From Torymus aiolomorphi (taxonomy: Eukaryota > Arthropoda > Insecta > Hymenoptera > Torymidae): 64,000 bases of DNA. Shown here one piece after another: positions 21,104 to 32,814 of this stretch (position 1 is its first letter; each line of letters opens with the position of its first letter). Made by a program: the position numbers and the translations under genes. The notes under the pieces were generated by a model. It saw nothing but the letters and a program-made list of their open reading frames with translations. It searched no databases and was not told the origin of the DNA. The stretch lies in contig CM070873.1 of assembly GCA_036365515.1 (NCBI GenBank), positions 41,547,807-41,611,806 on the forward strand, in the 5' to 3' direction.

Positions 21104-21545
21104 CTACGCCGCTGACGCGCTTCGCAGTAAGTAAATACTATTGTGGCGAAAATACCTGTTATAGGAATCATAATAGTCTTTCCTGTCCACGGCCGGTGGT
21201 AGAGCCGGCTGTTGCGCGGTTGCTCCAACTCCGACAGGGACCGCAGACGGTGGTGCTGCTGCGCCTGCGGCGACGACGGTGAGGGACGCGGGCGTGGGCA
21301 TTAGCCCGGGCGGCGGTGGCAGTAGGCCTGGGACCGTCGATGGTGCCACTGGTGGCGGGCCACGACGGCCCACTACCCTGTCACTGCCTCCGCCGCCGCG
21401 CGTACTGCTGGGAGGTGCGGGCTCGCGGTACGGGGCGTATGCTTCACTCGCCGCGCCGTCGTAGTAGCTGCCGCCCGTGGTGCTGTAGGGCTCGCGAGAA
21501 CGCGGCCTGTCGCGCTCACGGTCGCGGTCTTTGTGGTATCTCGAG
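21104..21545 (-). CDS. RBBP6 exon: C-terminal exon
   Basis: Residues 863-1009. It starts SRYHKDRDRERDRPRSRE, then Gly/Pro/Ala-rich sequence, and includes RKDYYDSYNR near the end. I let the frame run to TAG 21104-21106. A GTATTT donor at 21155 could remove the last 17 codons, but no convincing downstream exon is seen. Confidence 0.75.
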
Positions 21546-24500
21546 CTGCAAGGAGAGAGAAATATGGTTGTTAGTTTTAGCGTATGAAGGGCGAAGAATG
21601 GAAAAATAAAGTCGAGGACAGAGTGAAGAAGATTTTGTGAATAATGACGGGTTAAGTTGACAAACTCAAGTTTTGGATTTCAATTTCGTACCTTGCGAGT
21701 GTAGAGAATAAAATATTTATTATTTTTTAAATTAAATAAATTTCATTTCAATAACTCGAATATAAAAAATGGATCCTGTCTGAATATGGAATGCTCATCC
21801 GTTTATGTCTTGAGTAGTAAATCGTATTTACAAATGTATGAATTATTTCCATTCTCCTCTAAGTAAAATTAAAAGAATCTTGTAATAATAATATATTTCA
21901 TAAATTCCATATATATGAATTTTCTTTGTACTTATTATTCGATCATTATATAACAATTCATCTGAAATGTTGTGCAACGATATAAATTATATATCGTGGA
22001 AAGAGTAGCTCTTCATTCTACAATTACCCTTTTTATCATCTAGTGAGTAATAAAGATACGAAGGTTGAATCATTAAAGTGAGTTTGGTACTATTTTATGA
22101 AAAATTATTAAATAAAAGATAGTTTTGAGATTAATGAAATAAAAAAAAATGAAAAATGACTGGATTGGTCTGATGAATGATTATGAAACTTTGGAAGTTG
22201 TACATTTATGCAATAATCAAAAGGAAAGTCTCATCTTTCATAATGATTCCTCATAAAAATGCATCCTAAAGTTGCAGAACGATTCACTCCCAAACAAGTA
22301 CGTACAGAAAACATAATTTGAAAAAAATAAATAAATAAAAAAAAATAAAAACAGAAGTAAACGGAAAACATAAGGAAAACAAAGAAATAACAGCATTCAA
22401 GACAAACAAAAAATAAACGAGGAAACGAATATACGGAAAAAATGATACAAAAGAAGAGTGACGTGTACGAGTATTAACACTCTAAAAGAACAACTTAACG
22501 AAAATATACTACTAAAACTACGAGCTGTGTACGAGCGAGTACATACCTCGGGGGCGATCGAGCCGGTGAGCGATACGAGGCGGGCGCGTCTCGCGGCCTC
22601 TTGCCCTTACGATCGCGATCTCTCTCGCGCGGAAGAGATCCTCGGGGCGATTGGCTGCGAGAGTATGAACGAGATCTACAAAAAAACAGAAGCAGAAGGC
22701 AGGGTAACGGTTAGAAACGGCGATCCAACTGCTACTGCCCGATAGATGCATGATTGGGTGCGGATTGGAAGATTGAGTTTAAACGAAGAAGAGGATTGAT
22801 GCGATCGTTGGGGTGAGATATATTTGCGTAAGATTTGAGAGAGGAAAATAGAGAGGAAGGATCGTTGGAATGTTTTTGCATCCAGTGAAAAAATCTTTCC
22901 AAGCAACGCTTTCGTCAGTGGATTTAATTTGTTTTGGTGCCTACGTTGTGAATCGTTGTGAAACCTTATCATGGACGTTCATATCGTTACTACAGGCCAT
23001 AAGAAAACATCCAACTATGATCAACCCTTATAGTGGAAATTTGCCTTGTTATACTATAATTACAATAGTTTAGTCCAGAAAAGAATTACCACAAAATAAC
23101 CAAGTATAGGTTGAAACATATTTTGACAGCTACAGTTTACCACCCTAACCCCAAGGATTATCTACAAGGAAGGAGGAACCACAGGAGAGACCAAAACTCT
23201 CTCCATCTAACATTTGTAGACCTTTGCGCATACACACCTGCTGATAGAGAAGCTGCCACTGCGCGATCTGCGTTTCTTAGGCGTGCGGCTGCGCGCCCTG
23301 TGTGATGACGAGGGCGGCGACCTCGAGCTAGCACCGCCGCCACCCTGGCGACGTTTCGGTGGAGGCGAGCGCGATCTACTACCACCGCGCGAGGGCGAGC
23401 CTCGGCGGCCGAATGATCGTGAGCGCGAGCGCGAATAACTTCGCGAACGGCTGCGCGAGCGAGTCGCTCGACGGCTTCGGTGTTTGCCGAGGCGGCGGTC
23501 GCGCTCGTCTTTCTCTCGCAGCATTCTTTGGAAGGCCTCCAGCGGGTCGTCGATTACACTGGAAATAGAGAACATAGATGTGTTAGTTTGGAGTGTTTTT
23601 TTTTCTTTTTTTTAGGAGAATGGCTATGAGTAGGCTGTGGCGTGTTTGTGTGAAAACGAATTGTTTTAGGAAATAGACTGCAAGAGAATGGAGCAAAAGA
23701 ATTGCGAAAAACGTCAGTATTTGCTGAGTTAAATGTATGCTCTGACCATTCAGGTATCTTTTATTATATATATAATGAAAAATCCGATACAGAAATAGCA
23801 TTTCGATAAACATCTGTGGTGTATTTATAAAGGGTAGTAATTTTTATTAAACGTACCCTGGTGTTCCATTGTGCAGGTTTCGACCCATGCCTGGAGGTGG
23901 AGGTTGCATGCCTCTATAGCCCACTGTAAATTAAAAAGTAATCGTTAAAAAATGAATTTGTAATAATGAAATTATAGTAAAATAATTTAGAATAATTAAG
24001 AAACAATGCCTACAGTTATGAATGTGATTTCTATTAGTGAATTTCATTATCAAAATTTGAAGACTTCTTATTTGTGGCTTATTAACAACAAATTTTTCTC
24101 TGCGAGTTACATATATTATCTTTTTAGTAGATGCTAATTCATGGTTCGAAAGAAGAAAGCTTAAAATTTCATTCAATAATATAATTGATTAATTTGAAAT
24201 ATACTTCAGTTAGAGTTAGTAGCATTTTCAGTTTCTCCATAAACCATTAATATCAAAAGCAAATTAAACAATTTTTTAATCAGCAGCATATTGTAAGCTG
24301 TACAGCCAGAGTAAAAAAAGTTGGCTTTTAGAAAGTCTAAATTCCTATAAATTTTAGCCTACTTTATAAATCTTGCCTAAATTTGGCCACCTAAATCTAC
24401 TATAATAAGATAGGTACATAATTACTTGAAGATCCTTATATAAGCCTATTTTAAGTAATTTCAAACTTTTAGTTACACCTTTATTTCTTTATTATAAACA

Positions 24501-27500
24501 CACATGATCAGATTGATATTTTTATCTAACATTTTGCACAAAATTGTTTATTTTCTGATGAAATTTTTTTTCAAGATAAATTATCGATTCTAATTAAAGG
24601 GAGGTTTAGAATACGAGCGTTTTTTTTTTTACATTTCCTGTAAAAGAAATACTCTTATTCTGAATAACCCCTCAATTATGATCAATTAAAACGATACGTT
24701 TTTTTTTTTATGACATATAAGAAGCCTTGTGCATAATAGAAAACAAAAAAGAGATAATTCCAAATTTAAACTAAAAGAAAGGTAGTTTTATAAAGATAAA
24801 AACCTTGTAAATCCCATTTGGATCGAATCTGTGACCTGTACCCTGCTCGTCATTTGAAAAAAAAAAGGAAAAAATATTGTGTTAATACCAAGAAAATATT
24901 TTCAACTATATGAACATAGATACGACGGAGATTTCAGATTTGCAAATAAGAAAGCTGCAAAAAAAAGAAGAAAAAAAAAAAGAACCACTTGATAAATTTT
25001 TACTCAAACTGTACAGATGATGCACTATGAAAGTAAAAATGTATGGTCAACCGATAAGTGAATAAAATTTGATTAGATGATGAGCTGGATCATATCTGTA
25101 CAATTATATACAATATATTTTCACCTGAATTATTACTGAAATAAAATATATTATTTATTTCTCAACTTTTCGGTTCACCTTCTAATCAATGGACTACTAA
25201 AAAATAAGAATACTAATTATAGTTCTTTTTCAGCCATTTACAACGTTATTAAAATTCCACAATGAGAAAATATCATCTACTGTAAGAACAATGTTTCTCA
25301 CTTTAGAAGAAAATACGGTAGTATACTGACAAGTTGCAGTAAAAAAAAAAAAAAAAATGAAAGAAAGGAATTTTGTCAAGTTAGTCAGTATACCACACCA
25401 CCGCGACAGACCGCGACTAAGAAAGCAGAAAAAAGCGTATACAGCAGCAGCAAAATACACAATGCGAAAGAAAAAAAAGAATCATATCATCGAAACTCAC
25501 TATTATGCATCCCGCGCATGGGCCTTGGCGGCCCGCTATACGTCCTGGGCGGTTGATTGGGCCTGTAACCCGGCGGCTGATAGGGTGGCCTACCGTCATA
25601 GCGTTGCGGTGGCGGTGGCGGTGGTGGTCCGTAGCCATGAGGCGCGGGTGGTGGTGGCGGTGGGCCCGGCTGGTGTGGCGGAGGGTACATTGGCATCCGG
25701 GGCGGTGCCATGTACGGGTCCGGTAATAGTGGCGGATTGTGTGACGAAGGCGGTGGTGGAGCTGGGCCACCACTGTAACCTGACGGCGGAGGCACGCGAT
25801 CCTCGCCCGGCGGGTAGGGTAAGAGCGGAGGCTGACCGTGGCTCGGAGGGTGCAGATGTGGTTCGTCCACCTGGAATGCAGAAAGAGATGTTAGGATTAT
25901 TTGTTATTGGTAACGTTATTGATTGCAGAGATTCTACTTTAAACAGTTTTCCTATCATTTGTATGTATATAGTATAATAAGTGTAAAGGTGCTTTGATAA
26001 TGTAGTACTATGGAATTCTCCTTTTTCGCAAGAATGTTGTAGATATATGTATAATTTTAAAAGATTTATAACTTGTGACAGATGCTCCATTTTACAAAAT
26101 ATCCTATGTAACCGAGATAATAAGAAAAACATTAAAATTGAATGAAGAAACTTACAGTAGGTGTACCAGCTCTGTCTTCGGTCGACCTCCTGATATTGGG
26201 ATCATAGTGCATGGGCGGCGGATGATACCGTCCGTCGGCGGTCATGTGGCCTTGATAGCCTTTGCCATGACTGCCGGGTTGACCTTGGTGCATTGGATAA
26301 CTGTCCGGATGTTGTGGTGGTTGCTGACCATTGCGAGGTGATAGCGATCTGCGCCTCGAGGGTGGCCTCATGTTGGCGCTATTTTCTATCCTTGTACTGA
26401 GGTAGGTCGTGTTGCGGCTGTAAGATGATAATTAAATTAGAGAGATTGCAATCGCCAACAAAGTATATTGTACAACTGTTGTGTAAAATTAGTATATTGA
26501 AGTTGGATTTTTTTATCTAATCTGGGGCTAAGGTGTTTAATTAAATAAAACAAATTGTTTTATTTAAAATTGCGACGTTTCGTCGACCTGTAATATCGAC
26601 CTCTTCAGACACTTTATTGGCTATACATGTAATGTAATTATTATTGTATAAATATACTTTTTTGTACAAATAGCCAATAAAGTGCCTGAAAAGGTCGGCA
26701 CTACAAGTCGACAAAACGTCGCAATTTTAAATAAAATAATTTGTTTTATTTAATTAAACACCTTAGCCCCAGATCAGATCGAAAAATCCAACTTCAATAT
26801 ACTAATAATACAATGGAGGGCGAAACCAACTTATCACGATTAATTTTGTGTAAAACTTAAAAAATTGTAAAAATCAATTATTTGCAACTGTGTGGATAAC
26901 TACAAAAAAATTTATCAAATATCCAGACACTTACGTATCACGATGATTATCCCTGCTGAAGCTTCTCCGCCGCTCCCTTGAGTACCTCTCCCTATCCCTG
27001 TACTCCTCGTCCCTGGTCTCCGTACTGGACTCCCTGTCTCTCCACGCTTGATCGGACGGTCTCTTAGGCAACAAAGGTGGCTCTGTGCCCGGTGGCGGTG
27101 GTACTTCTGCCTCGTCGTCTCCGATCTTCGTCGCGATATCACTATGTGTATCCGACTCGACTGCAGGCTCAGTGTGGGCGGCGGCTTTCTCGTATGAGGG
27201 TGACGCTTTACCGACGGGTTTGTCAGCCTCTTTGGCTTCGGCCTCAGCGGCGCTCGTCGCTGCCGAGGCTGCTCTGACAGCAGAGCTCAGTGGAGTCTGT
27301 GCAGGCGTCGCCGCCGACGTGCTAGGCGAAGCAGTGAGCTTCTCCGAGATCGAGGGCTCGGCTGTTGCTGCAGGTTTTGCGACGACTACGGGTTGAGGTG
27401 GAGGTGGCTTGTAGGTGGGCCGCTTTGCGTATCCAGTTTCGTTTTTGAAGTTAAGCACAGCGTTTCGCAGGTAACGATTGGGTATCAGTGACTCTGGAGA

Positions 27501-28755
27501 GACGTCCTTCTCGTTGCAGTCGGGGCACTCGTGCTCCTCCGATTCTAACAAGAATGTACGGATACCTGCGAATTAAGAATTTAAAGAATCAGGCTGATGT
27601 CTGTGTATGAGGATGAGTGGATTTGTCGAAAGCCAAGAGTTTAGTTACATTCATCACAGAATGAATTTCCACAACATGGTATCATAACAGCATCTGTTAA
27701 GAGATCTTTGCAAATATTGCAAAGTAAATCCTCCGGTATCTCTGGCTTCTCTACTGCAGGTTCCGGATCTTGGCCAAAAGGAGGCTTCTCCTTTTTTCCC
27801 TCTTTGTAAGCTTGACTACAATACAAAGGTATTTCATTTAGAATATTACGTAAAAGATAAACATGATAATGTAGAAAAGTACTGAGTTCATGATACTTAC
27901 TGATCAATAACAGGTACTGCATATGTACCACCAGGTGTCATCATGGCGCCAGGGACTGATGGTCCCTCTACTGGGACCATAAAACTTCTAGGAATCCCAG
28001 TGCTTTTCTTAATCTCTATGGGCTCTTGGTTTGATCCAAGCGGACAATTTTTGATCCAGTGACCAGGTTGATGACACTTATAGCAGCGATAATTCGGGGG
28101 CACTTCTCCAGTTTGGTTTGAACCTCGAATTTTCATGTAGCTAAACATTAAAAAAAAAGAAAAAGAATATTAATGACCTATTATTACATTATTATTAATT
28201 TATGAAATTACAAAATTTTGAACAAAAAAAGAGTATGTACTTTGATGGATCATAATCCTGGGTAGACTGGGTCATCATTGCCCGGATTTTGTCCTCCTCA
28301 GATCCATCTAATCTGGTGAGATCAACAGATCTCCCCAGATTAGCTTCATCTTTGGAGTTGTTGAAGGTCGGTGTTTCTGTTCGGTCCCAAGAGCGTTTTT
28401 GCTGAACTGTTAATGGTACTCTAGCGATAATTAAGCTTGTGTTTTTGGCTATTAAAGCATTTTCATCTGTGTAATCTAAAAAAAAGTATTTTGTTAATAA
28501 AATTTTTACTTTTTACGTTGCTTAATATAATTCAAACATTCATTTACTACAAGCATTTAATAATAAAAATTTTAAGCATTTCAGCTTACCTTCTTTTGTT
28601 TGAGCATTTGTGATCTGCAAATCGAAGTCTGTGTTCTTGCCAATACGTTTTTGATGGAAAATGGCTTTCTTTAAGTCAGCTACAGATATATGTAGCCCAT
28701 CAAATGAAACTGTATCATAGTCCAATGTGGACTTAAACTTATAATGAACAGACAT
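21104..28755 (-). CDS. RBBP6/Snama-type E3 ubiquitin ligase (11 coding exons)
   Basis: A nuclear RING ligase; in animals RBBP6 acts with the mRNA cleavage and polyadenylation machinery and binds Rb and p53. Exons (minus strand): 28755-28590, 28475-28241, 28140-27901, 27815-27649, 27565-26935, 26417-26156, 25870-25501, 23923-23857, 23558-23238, 22675-22547, 21545-21104. All junctions are GT..AG and phase-consistent, giving 1009 codons. Domain order: N-terminal ubiquitin-like DWNN domain (about 1-78), CCHC zinc knuckle (C153, C156, H161, C166), RING/U-box-like finger (C246 to C286, with CCGNSFCDEC), then Ala/Pro-rich, Pro/Gly-rich and Arg/Ser-rich regions. ATG 28755 is chosen because the DWNN starts MSVHYKFKS. 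The 3' end could instead splice at the donor at 21155 (exon end 21156). Shorter than human RBBP6 (about 1790). Confidence 0.93.
22547..22675 (-). CDS. RBBP6 exon: RS continuation
   Basis: Residues 820-862, SRSYSRSQSPRG and ERDRDRKGKRPRD, ending SPARSPP. Acceptor TTGTAG, donor GTATGT, both in phase. Confidence 0.87.
23238..23558 (-). CDS. RBBP6 exon: RS-rich region
   Basis: Residues 713-819. It begins with DPLEAFQRMLREKDERDRR, a conserved family segment, then a long Arg/Ser dipeptide domain and PPPKRRQ. RS domains bind splicing and 3'-processing factors. Confidence 0.9.
23857..23923 (-). CDS. RBBP6 exon: short Pro/Gly exon
   Basis: Residues 691-712, MGYRGMQPPPPGMGRNLHNG. Acceptor TTACAG; donor GTACGT; phases match both neighbours. 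Confidence 0.85.
23924..25500 (-). other. RBBP6 intron between Pro-rich and short Pro/Gly exons
   Basis: AT-rich, 1.6 kb. Apart from the 39-nt candidate exon nothing is recognised. Confidence 0.6.
24804..24842 (-). other. Candidate 39-nt cassette exon of RBBP6
   Basis: A T-rich tract then CAG precedes 39 nt with no stop in the phase required by both neighbours (1 in, 1 out), followed by a weaker GTTTTT donor. It would insert about 13 residues, RYRSQIRSKWDLQ. The gene reads through equally well without it. Confidence 0.25.
25501..25870 (-). CDS. RBBP6 exon: proline-rich region
   Basis: Residues 568-690. Long Pro tracts (PGPPPPPPAPHGYG) and Tyr/Gly motifs, likely ligands for SH3, WW or profilin-like partners (inference). 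Long antisense frames over this exon are shadows of its codon bias. Confidence 0.88.
26156..26417 (-). CDS. RBBP6 exon: basic Pro/Gln/His-rich region
   Basis: Residues 480-567. It has SRRRSLSPRNG, then Gln/Pro/His-rich low complexity. No folded domain. Its phase-2 start matches the preceding exon. Confidence 0.85.
26488..26806. mobile_element. Palindromic element in an RBBP6 intron
   Basis: Two arms of about 140 bp begin ATTAGTATATTGAAGTTGG and meet at a short loop near 26655. Each arm contains TTAATTAAATAAAACAAATT and a GTCGAC-rich block. It lies between the RING-end exon and the next exon and is non-coding. No clear target duplication. The GTCGAC block resembles sequences found at Penelope-like element ends (see the hammerhead-like core). 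Confidence 0.8.
26577..26608 (-). ncRNA. Hammerhead-ribozyme-like core
   Basis: On the minus strand: CTGAAGAG, a 5-bp stem GTCGA/TCGAC with a 9-nt loop, then GAAAC. This matches the hammerhead core (CUGANGA, stem II, GAAA). Stems I and III are not convincingly formed. In the opposite arm (26685-26719, plus strand) the same block reads CTGAAAAG and AAAAC, so the core there is broken. Confidence 0.3.
26935..27565 (-). CDS. RBBP6 exon: RING second half and low-complexity linker
   Basis: Residues 270-479. It ends the RING with HECPDC, then the conserved NRYLRNAVLNFKNETGY helix. The rest is Ala/Ser/Pro-rich, then acidic, then Arg/Glu-rich. Donor GTAAGT. Confidence 0.92.
27649..27815 (-). CDS. RBBP6 exon: RING finger first half
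   Basis: Residues 214-269. It starts with the conserved AYKEGKKEKPPF and carries CNICKDLLTDAVMIPCCGNS, the first metal ligands of the C4C4-type RING. The intron splits the codon for the last Cys of CDEC. Confidence 0.93.
27901..28140 (-). CDS. RBBP6 exon: CCHC zinc knuckle
   Basis: Residues 134-213. The knuckle CYKCHQPGHWIKNC binds one zinc and probably RNA. The following GIPRSFM and TYAVPVID segments are typical of RBBP6 between knuckle and RING. Confidence 0.93.
28241..28475 (-). CDS. RBBP6 exon: DWNN end and linker
   Basis: Residues 56-133. It completes the DWNN fold (NTSLIIARVPL) and continues into a polar linker with RTETPTF and LTRLDGSEEDKIRAM. Acceptor TTTTAG; donor GTACAT. Confidence 0.92.
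28590..28755 (-). CDS. RBBP6 exon: DWNN domain start
   Basis: This encodes residues 1-55, MSVHYKFKSTLDYDTVSFDG and onward, the beginning of the ubiquitin-like DWNN fold that defines the family. Donor GTAAGC; ends in phase 1. A splice acceptor (TTTCAG) lies at 28776, so 20 nt of 5' UTR are in the same exon and at least one upstream non-coding exon is expected. Confidence 0.93.
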
Positions 28756-28775
28756 TTTTGACCCACAACGTTTTT

Positions 28776-30148
28776 CTGAAAGTTAAAAAAAATTTTTTAT
28801 AAAATTTTGTAAATTTAAATAGAGTATATCCTCCGTATTCTATTGTAAAAAGATAATAAATTTATCTGAGTTTACAGTATTTAAAAAAGGTCTGAATAAA
28901 ATATTATATTTTCATATAAAGCTAAATGTCAAATTCCAAAATTCCAAAATTTTTTAATTTTATGCTGTTATTTTAAAAACCATTTTCATCAGAAAAGCAT
29001 CTTATAAGAAATGAGAAATTTTTGTCATGCTTTTTTATTACAGCAACAATTAGTATATAATGTACTTGCTGCAAGACTGAAATATTAGAATATTAAGTAA
29101 TATGTATAAAAAAAATAGCATAAGAAGGTATAAGTGGAAAATAAAATAGTAATAGATGGTCTAAATATAGATATAAAGGAAGATGTGGCAATGGTGATTC
29201 ATTACTGATAAGCTAAAGCGAACCCTACAAAAGTTGTGTATTTCAGTTCAAGCAAAACAAAATTTACATTTTGAGTTTGTACCAAATTTAATGATGCTGA
29301 CTATGTGACAACTTGATACACATATATATACTAAAGACATAACCGTAATGGAACCTATTCTTAGAAGTAGTCCTAAAATATTTTTGTGACAAGTAATATC
29401 ACTTGAGCTTCAAAGGTAGCTGAAACAATATTCCAATAACAAAGATTATAAGGTTTCTCTAACTTAAAAGCATTGACTAAATTTTACCTTTTGAATAGGC
29501 GTATACTACAGGTATGACTAATGGTATGCCAGCAAAAAAGTAAACTAAGTAAATTTAGGTACTATGCATATAAAAATAACTGTAACTATTAAAAAATTAA
29601 TAAAACTAAAAATTTAATGAATTTTCTCTCAAAAAAAAATTCTTATCTACGAGTTTTACAAAACTGTTACACGTACACTGGTCTCCTGAAAAATTTCTAC
29701 ACTAATTCTAACATAAGTACATCCCCCCTCGGCAACCTCAACTCTACTCTAGAACCCAAAAACTTTGCAACTCTAGTATTCACAAACTTACCAATTTCCT
29801 TGTTGAGTCACACTCTACCACTCTGGGATTGACTACCTCTGGGCTAGTACTCACCTTATTATCAGAGGAGAACCATTTTAAAGCCGTGACGCTCCAATGC
29901 GCGGAGACAGAAGTTTCTACGCTAAGAGTCGCGACTAGAGGAAACAATGTAATAACATGCAGAGTTGGCAGGCCATAGCATAAAACATTGTAGAAAGTAT
30001 AGAGAAAGTGAAGAGAGTGCCAGAGAGAGTCAAAACTACTACTACAGCTCTGGATGTCGCACCGCTGCGTATCAGGCGCAGCAATGTAATATGCAACTCC
30101 AGCGAGCACTCAATCTTACTATATGTTTCAAGTATAAGCACAACTTAC
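28776..30148 (-). other. Probable RBBP6 5' UTR intron
   Basis: It is bounded by a strong GTAAGT donor (30148-30143) and the TTTCAG acceptor at 28776. AT-rich, no coding exon seen. The first part (28776-29600) holds only A/T tracts. Confidence 0.55.
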
Positions 30149-30500
30149 GCTAAACATCGGGGCTAGCAGCTAGGAGCTGTGTTGTCCACTAGGTCCATCG
30201 CGTGCCAGCGTCCCCTCCTCGTCTTCCTGACAAGCACGACTCGAGATGGCGGCGGGCGACACGACGGGAACGCCGTTTTCACTCGCGCCGCGGCGAGACG
30301 ACACGAATGCGGATAGCGCAATATGATGTTTGAGAGAGGAAAAATGGCGTCGCTTCGTTGCTGTAACGCACAAGGGCCCGCGCGAAGCAACCGCATAGAG
30401 CGAACGACGCTGTCTCTGAACGGTGACTGAGCGGCGCGCCGGTCGGTTGCCCGCCACGAATCTTACCGAAAAGTTGGGCTGCCATCTAGGATTGCAAGCG
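30149..30500 (-). promoter_or_regulatory. CpG-rich 5' UTR exon and promoter of RBBP6
   Basis: A sharp rise in GC and CpG upstream of the first coding exon, ending at the GTAAGT donor. On the minus strand, GCCGCCATCT (near 30246) and ACGCCATTTT (near 30347) match the YY1/Pho-type CCAT core common in housekeeping promoters. No TATA box. The exact start site is not visible. Confidence 0.5.
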
Positions 30501-31744
30501 TGGCGAGTTGGGAAAGCTGTGGTAAACGCGCTATGCGGCTCCTACGCGTACCTTCGATATAAGGTACCAGAACAAGACTCCAAAACTTCAATATATGAGC
30601 TGTACTTAACAGTAGGCTGTAGTATAGGCTTCTCTTACTGCGTATATAGTTCGTAGAATTCGTACGGTGCACAGCTGCACGCAATTTACAGGTGGCGCGC
30701 TTTACTTTTACGGTGAGTGACGATGATGATGATCAGATGGTACGAAAACCGCTGACTCGAGAAAACAAAGCTTTCTCTTTGGGAGTGTGACTAAATAAGG
30801 ATACTATTACAGTTAGTATAGTTTACGCGTTGCGGTTTTCTGATTACGTACTTTGGTTACTGGTTATACCTACTTGTCGAGGTGGATATATAACAGGGAT
30901 CTCATAATACTATTTAGTTTCTTCTTAGATTTCTCCATCTCGTTGCCGAGTTGTCACCGTTACCATGCCACTGTTCAAATTTTACGCCTTTAAAATTACC
31001 GATCGGAATAATAAAGAATTTTATATAATTTTTTTGGTTATTATCGATAATTTATTACGTAAAATAAAATGAATACACTCCATCTTATATTGTATAAGGA
31101 AGGACTTGCAGCTGTTCATTTCGTAATTATTTATATAAAAGAAATTTTATTATCCGATCGATAATTTTTAAGATGCGAATTTTGAATGTTATATTGAGTT
31201 TGGCACCCTTCTGAATGAATTCTACAGTTTCGAAGATATAAAAAAGAAAAAAAGAATACTTAAATTATACAAAAACAAGAGTACACCACCCTAGGTTTGA
31301 TGAATATTTTCAAACAATTATTTTAAGTTAAAAAAAATGAAATCCGAGCCAGCAACGGCTGCATAAAAAGCAATTACTCTGTAATATTTAGATACTTTTA
31401 TATGTACAGAGATACCTAGTATCTTTTAACTTGTTCCCCCATTTGGGTTTAGACTTTTGATTTTGGTTGGAGATTTATTGGCGTCTACAATTTATTAATT
31501 ATATTCACTAATTTTTATCGTTTTACCGATAAATATTTGCATGCTGCTTTATCGGGTTTCAATAACATTTTCCAAATGATAAAAACATTCCATATCATTG
31601 CCGATACGTTACCAACACTTCTTGAGTTATGTACCGACGCGGTTTATATATATATATATATATATACGAGGCGTTTCATGTCACTACCCCAGCGCGGCGC
31701 GCGAGCGCCAAATCGTGCTATTCCACAGCTCATGTTTACGATAC
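30501..31744. other. Intergenic gap, possible divergent transcript start
   Basis: A plus-strand splice donor (TTTTACG then GTGAGT, near 30710) follows the CpG-rich block and could belong to a divergent non-coding transcript. A TA microsatellite lies at about 31647-31667. No coding exon is seen. Confidence 0.35.
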
Positions 31745-32376
31745 TAAAACGACCACCCCCCTTCCAGCCGATGAAAATTGCCAAAATCCAATAAAAAAAA
31801 TACCAAAAGATAGGATTTAAACTGCTCCTTCTAAAAATATTAGTTATGATATCTGCTCCCTTTTAATTATTACAACAAAAATTAAATAAATTAACCATTT
31901 TTTTATATCTTTAACGATGATATAAGTGACTAAAGAAATAATATCCCTCTTAGTGTCGATATTTATAATTTCCATACTAAGAGAGATATTATTTCTTTAG
32001 TCAATTGTCTTAATACACTTGGAAAAATTCACAAACTTAGAAGAAAGTTGGCGGCAGCTTTGCCATATAAAACGCTTTTTATTTTTTATCTTGAAAACTT
32101 TAATGATTTTAAAAAATCTGATGGTGGAGCAATTTAATATTGATTAGGAGCAGATTATTGGTATTTTTATTTTATTGAGAGCAGTTTTATTAAGTAGGAT
32201 CGAGTTAATTAAAGATGTAAAAATGATTAATTTATTTAATTTTTTTTGCATTAATTAAAAGAGAGCAGATACCATAACAAATACTATTGGAAGGAGTAGT
32301 TTAAATCCTATCTTGTGGTATTTCTTTTATTGAATTTTGGAAATTTTCATCGGCTGGGAGAGGGGTGGTCTAAAAC
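31745..32376. mobile_element. Foldback element, 620 bp
   Basis: The arms start GACCACCCCCCTTCCAGCCG (31751) and end with the complement at 32370. They share GATAGGATTTAAACT and ATATCTGCTC blocks. TAAAAC lies directly outside both ends (31745-31750, 32371-32376), a candidate 6-bp target duplication. A smaller perfect hairpin of GACTAAAGAAATAATATC (31928-32002) sits inside. Non-coding. Confidence 0.8.
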
Positions 32377-32604
32377 GTACTTAGAAAAATTTTATGATAA
32401 GCATTTCCGACGTATTATTTCCTCAGTTTTCCAACGGTGTAGGCAGTTTTCCCGAAATTTTCCATTTTCACCTTCAAAAAGTACAAAACGTGTTATATCT
32501 CAAAAAGTGTATTTTTAATATTTTTTTTTACCCTCTAGATTGAAAGCTGAGCATTTTTTATGTAGGGAATAATGATATTTTCCAAAGAATGCCCGAGATG
32601 TTTT

Positions 32605-32739
32605 AGCTGCCTCTACACGGCGTGCCGCGAGCCGCGTGCCCTAGACAAAGACAGATATACGAATCCTATAGGATTTCGTATATCTGTCTTTGTCTAGGGC
32701 ACGCAGCCGCGGCTCGCGGCACGCCGTGTAGAGGCAGCT
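32605..32739. repeat. 135-bp near-perfect hairpin
   Basis: The arms AGCTGCCTCTACACGGCGTG.. face each other with only a short centre around CCTATAGG and a 5-nt difference (CGGCTG) in the right arm. The CpG-rich ends resemble DNA-transposon termini. No target duplication is clear. Confidence 0.85.
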
Positions 32740-32814
32740 TTTGTGCGAGAAATAGAATGCTAAAGAGTAGACATACCGCCTTTCCTGCGCGCGGTACTAC
32801 GCGGTACAAAGACT

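Noticed and set aside
25596..26132. 178-codon minus-strand ORF over the proline-rich exon
   Set aside because: It is a shifted frame of the RBBP6 Pro-rich exon and runs into intron; the exon's true phase is fixed by its neighbours.
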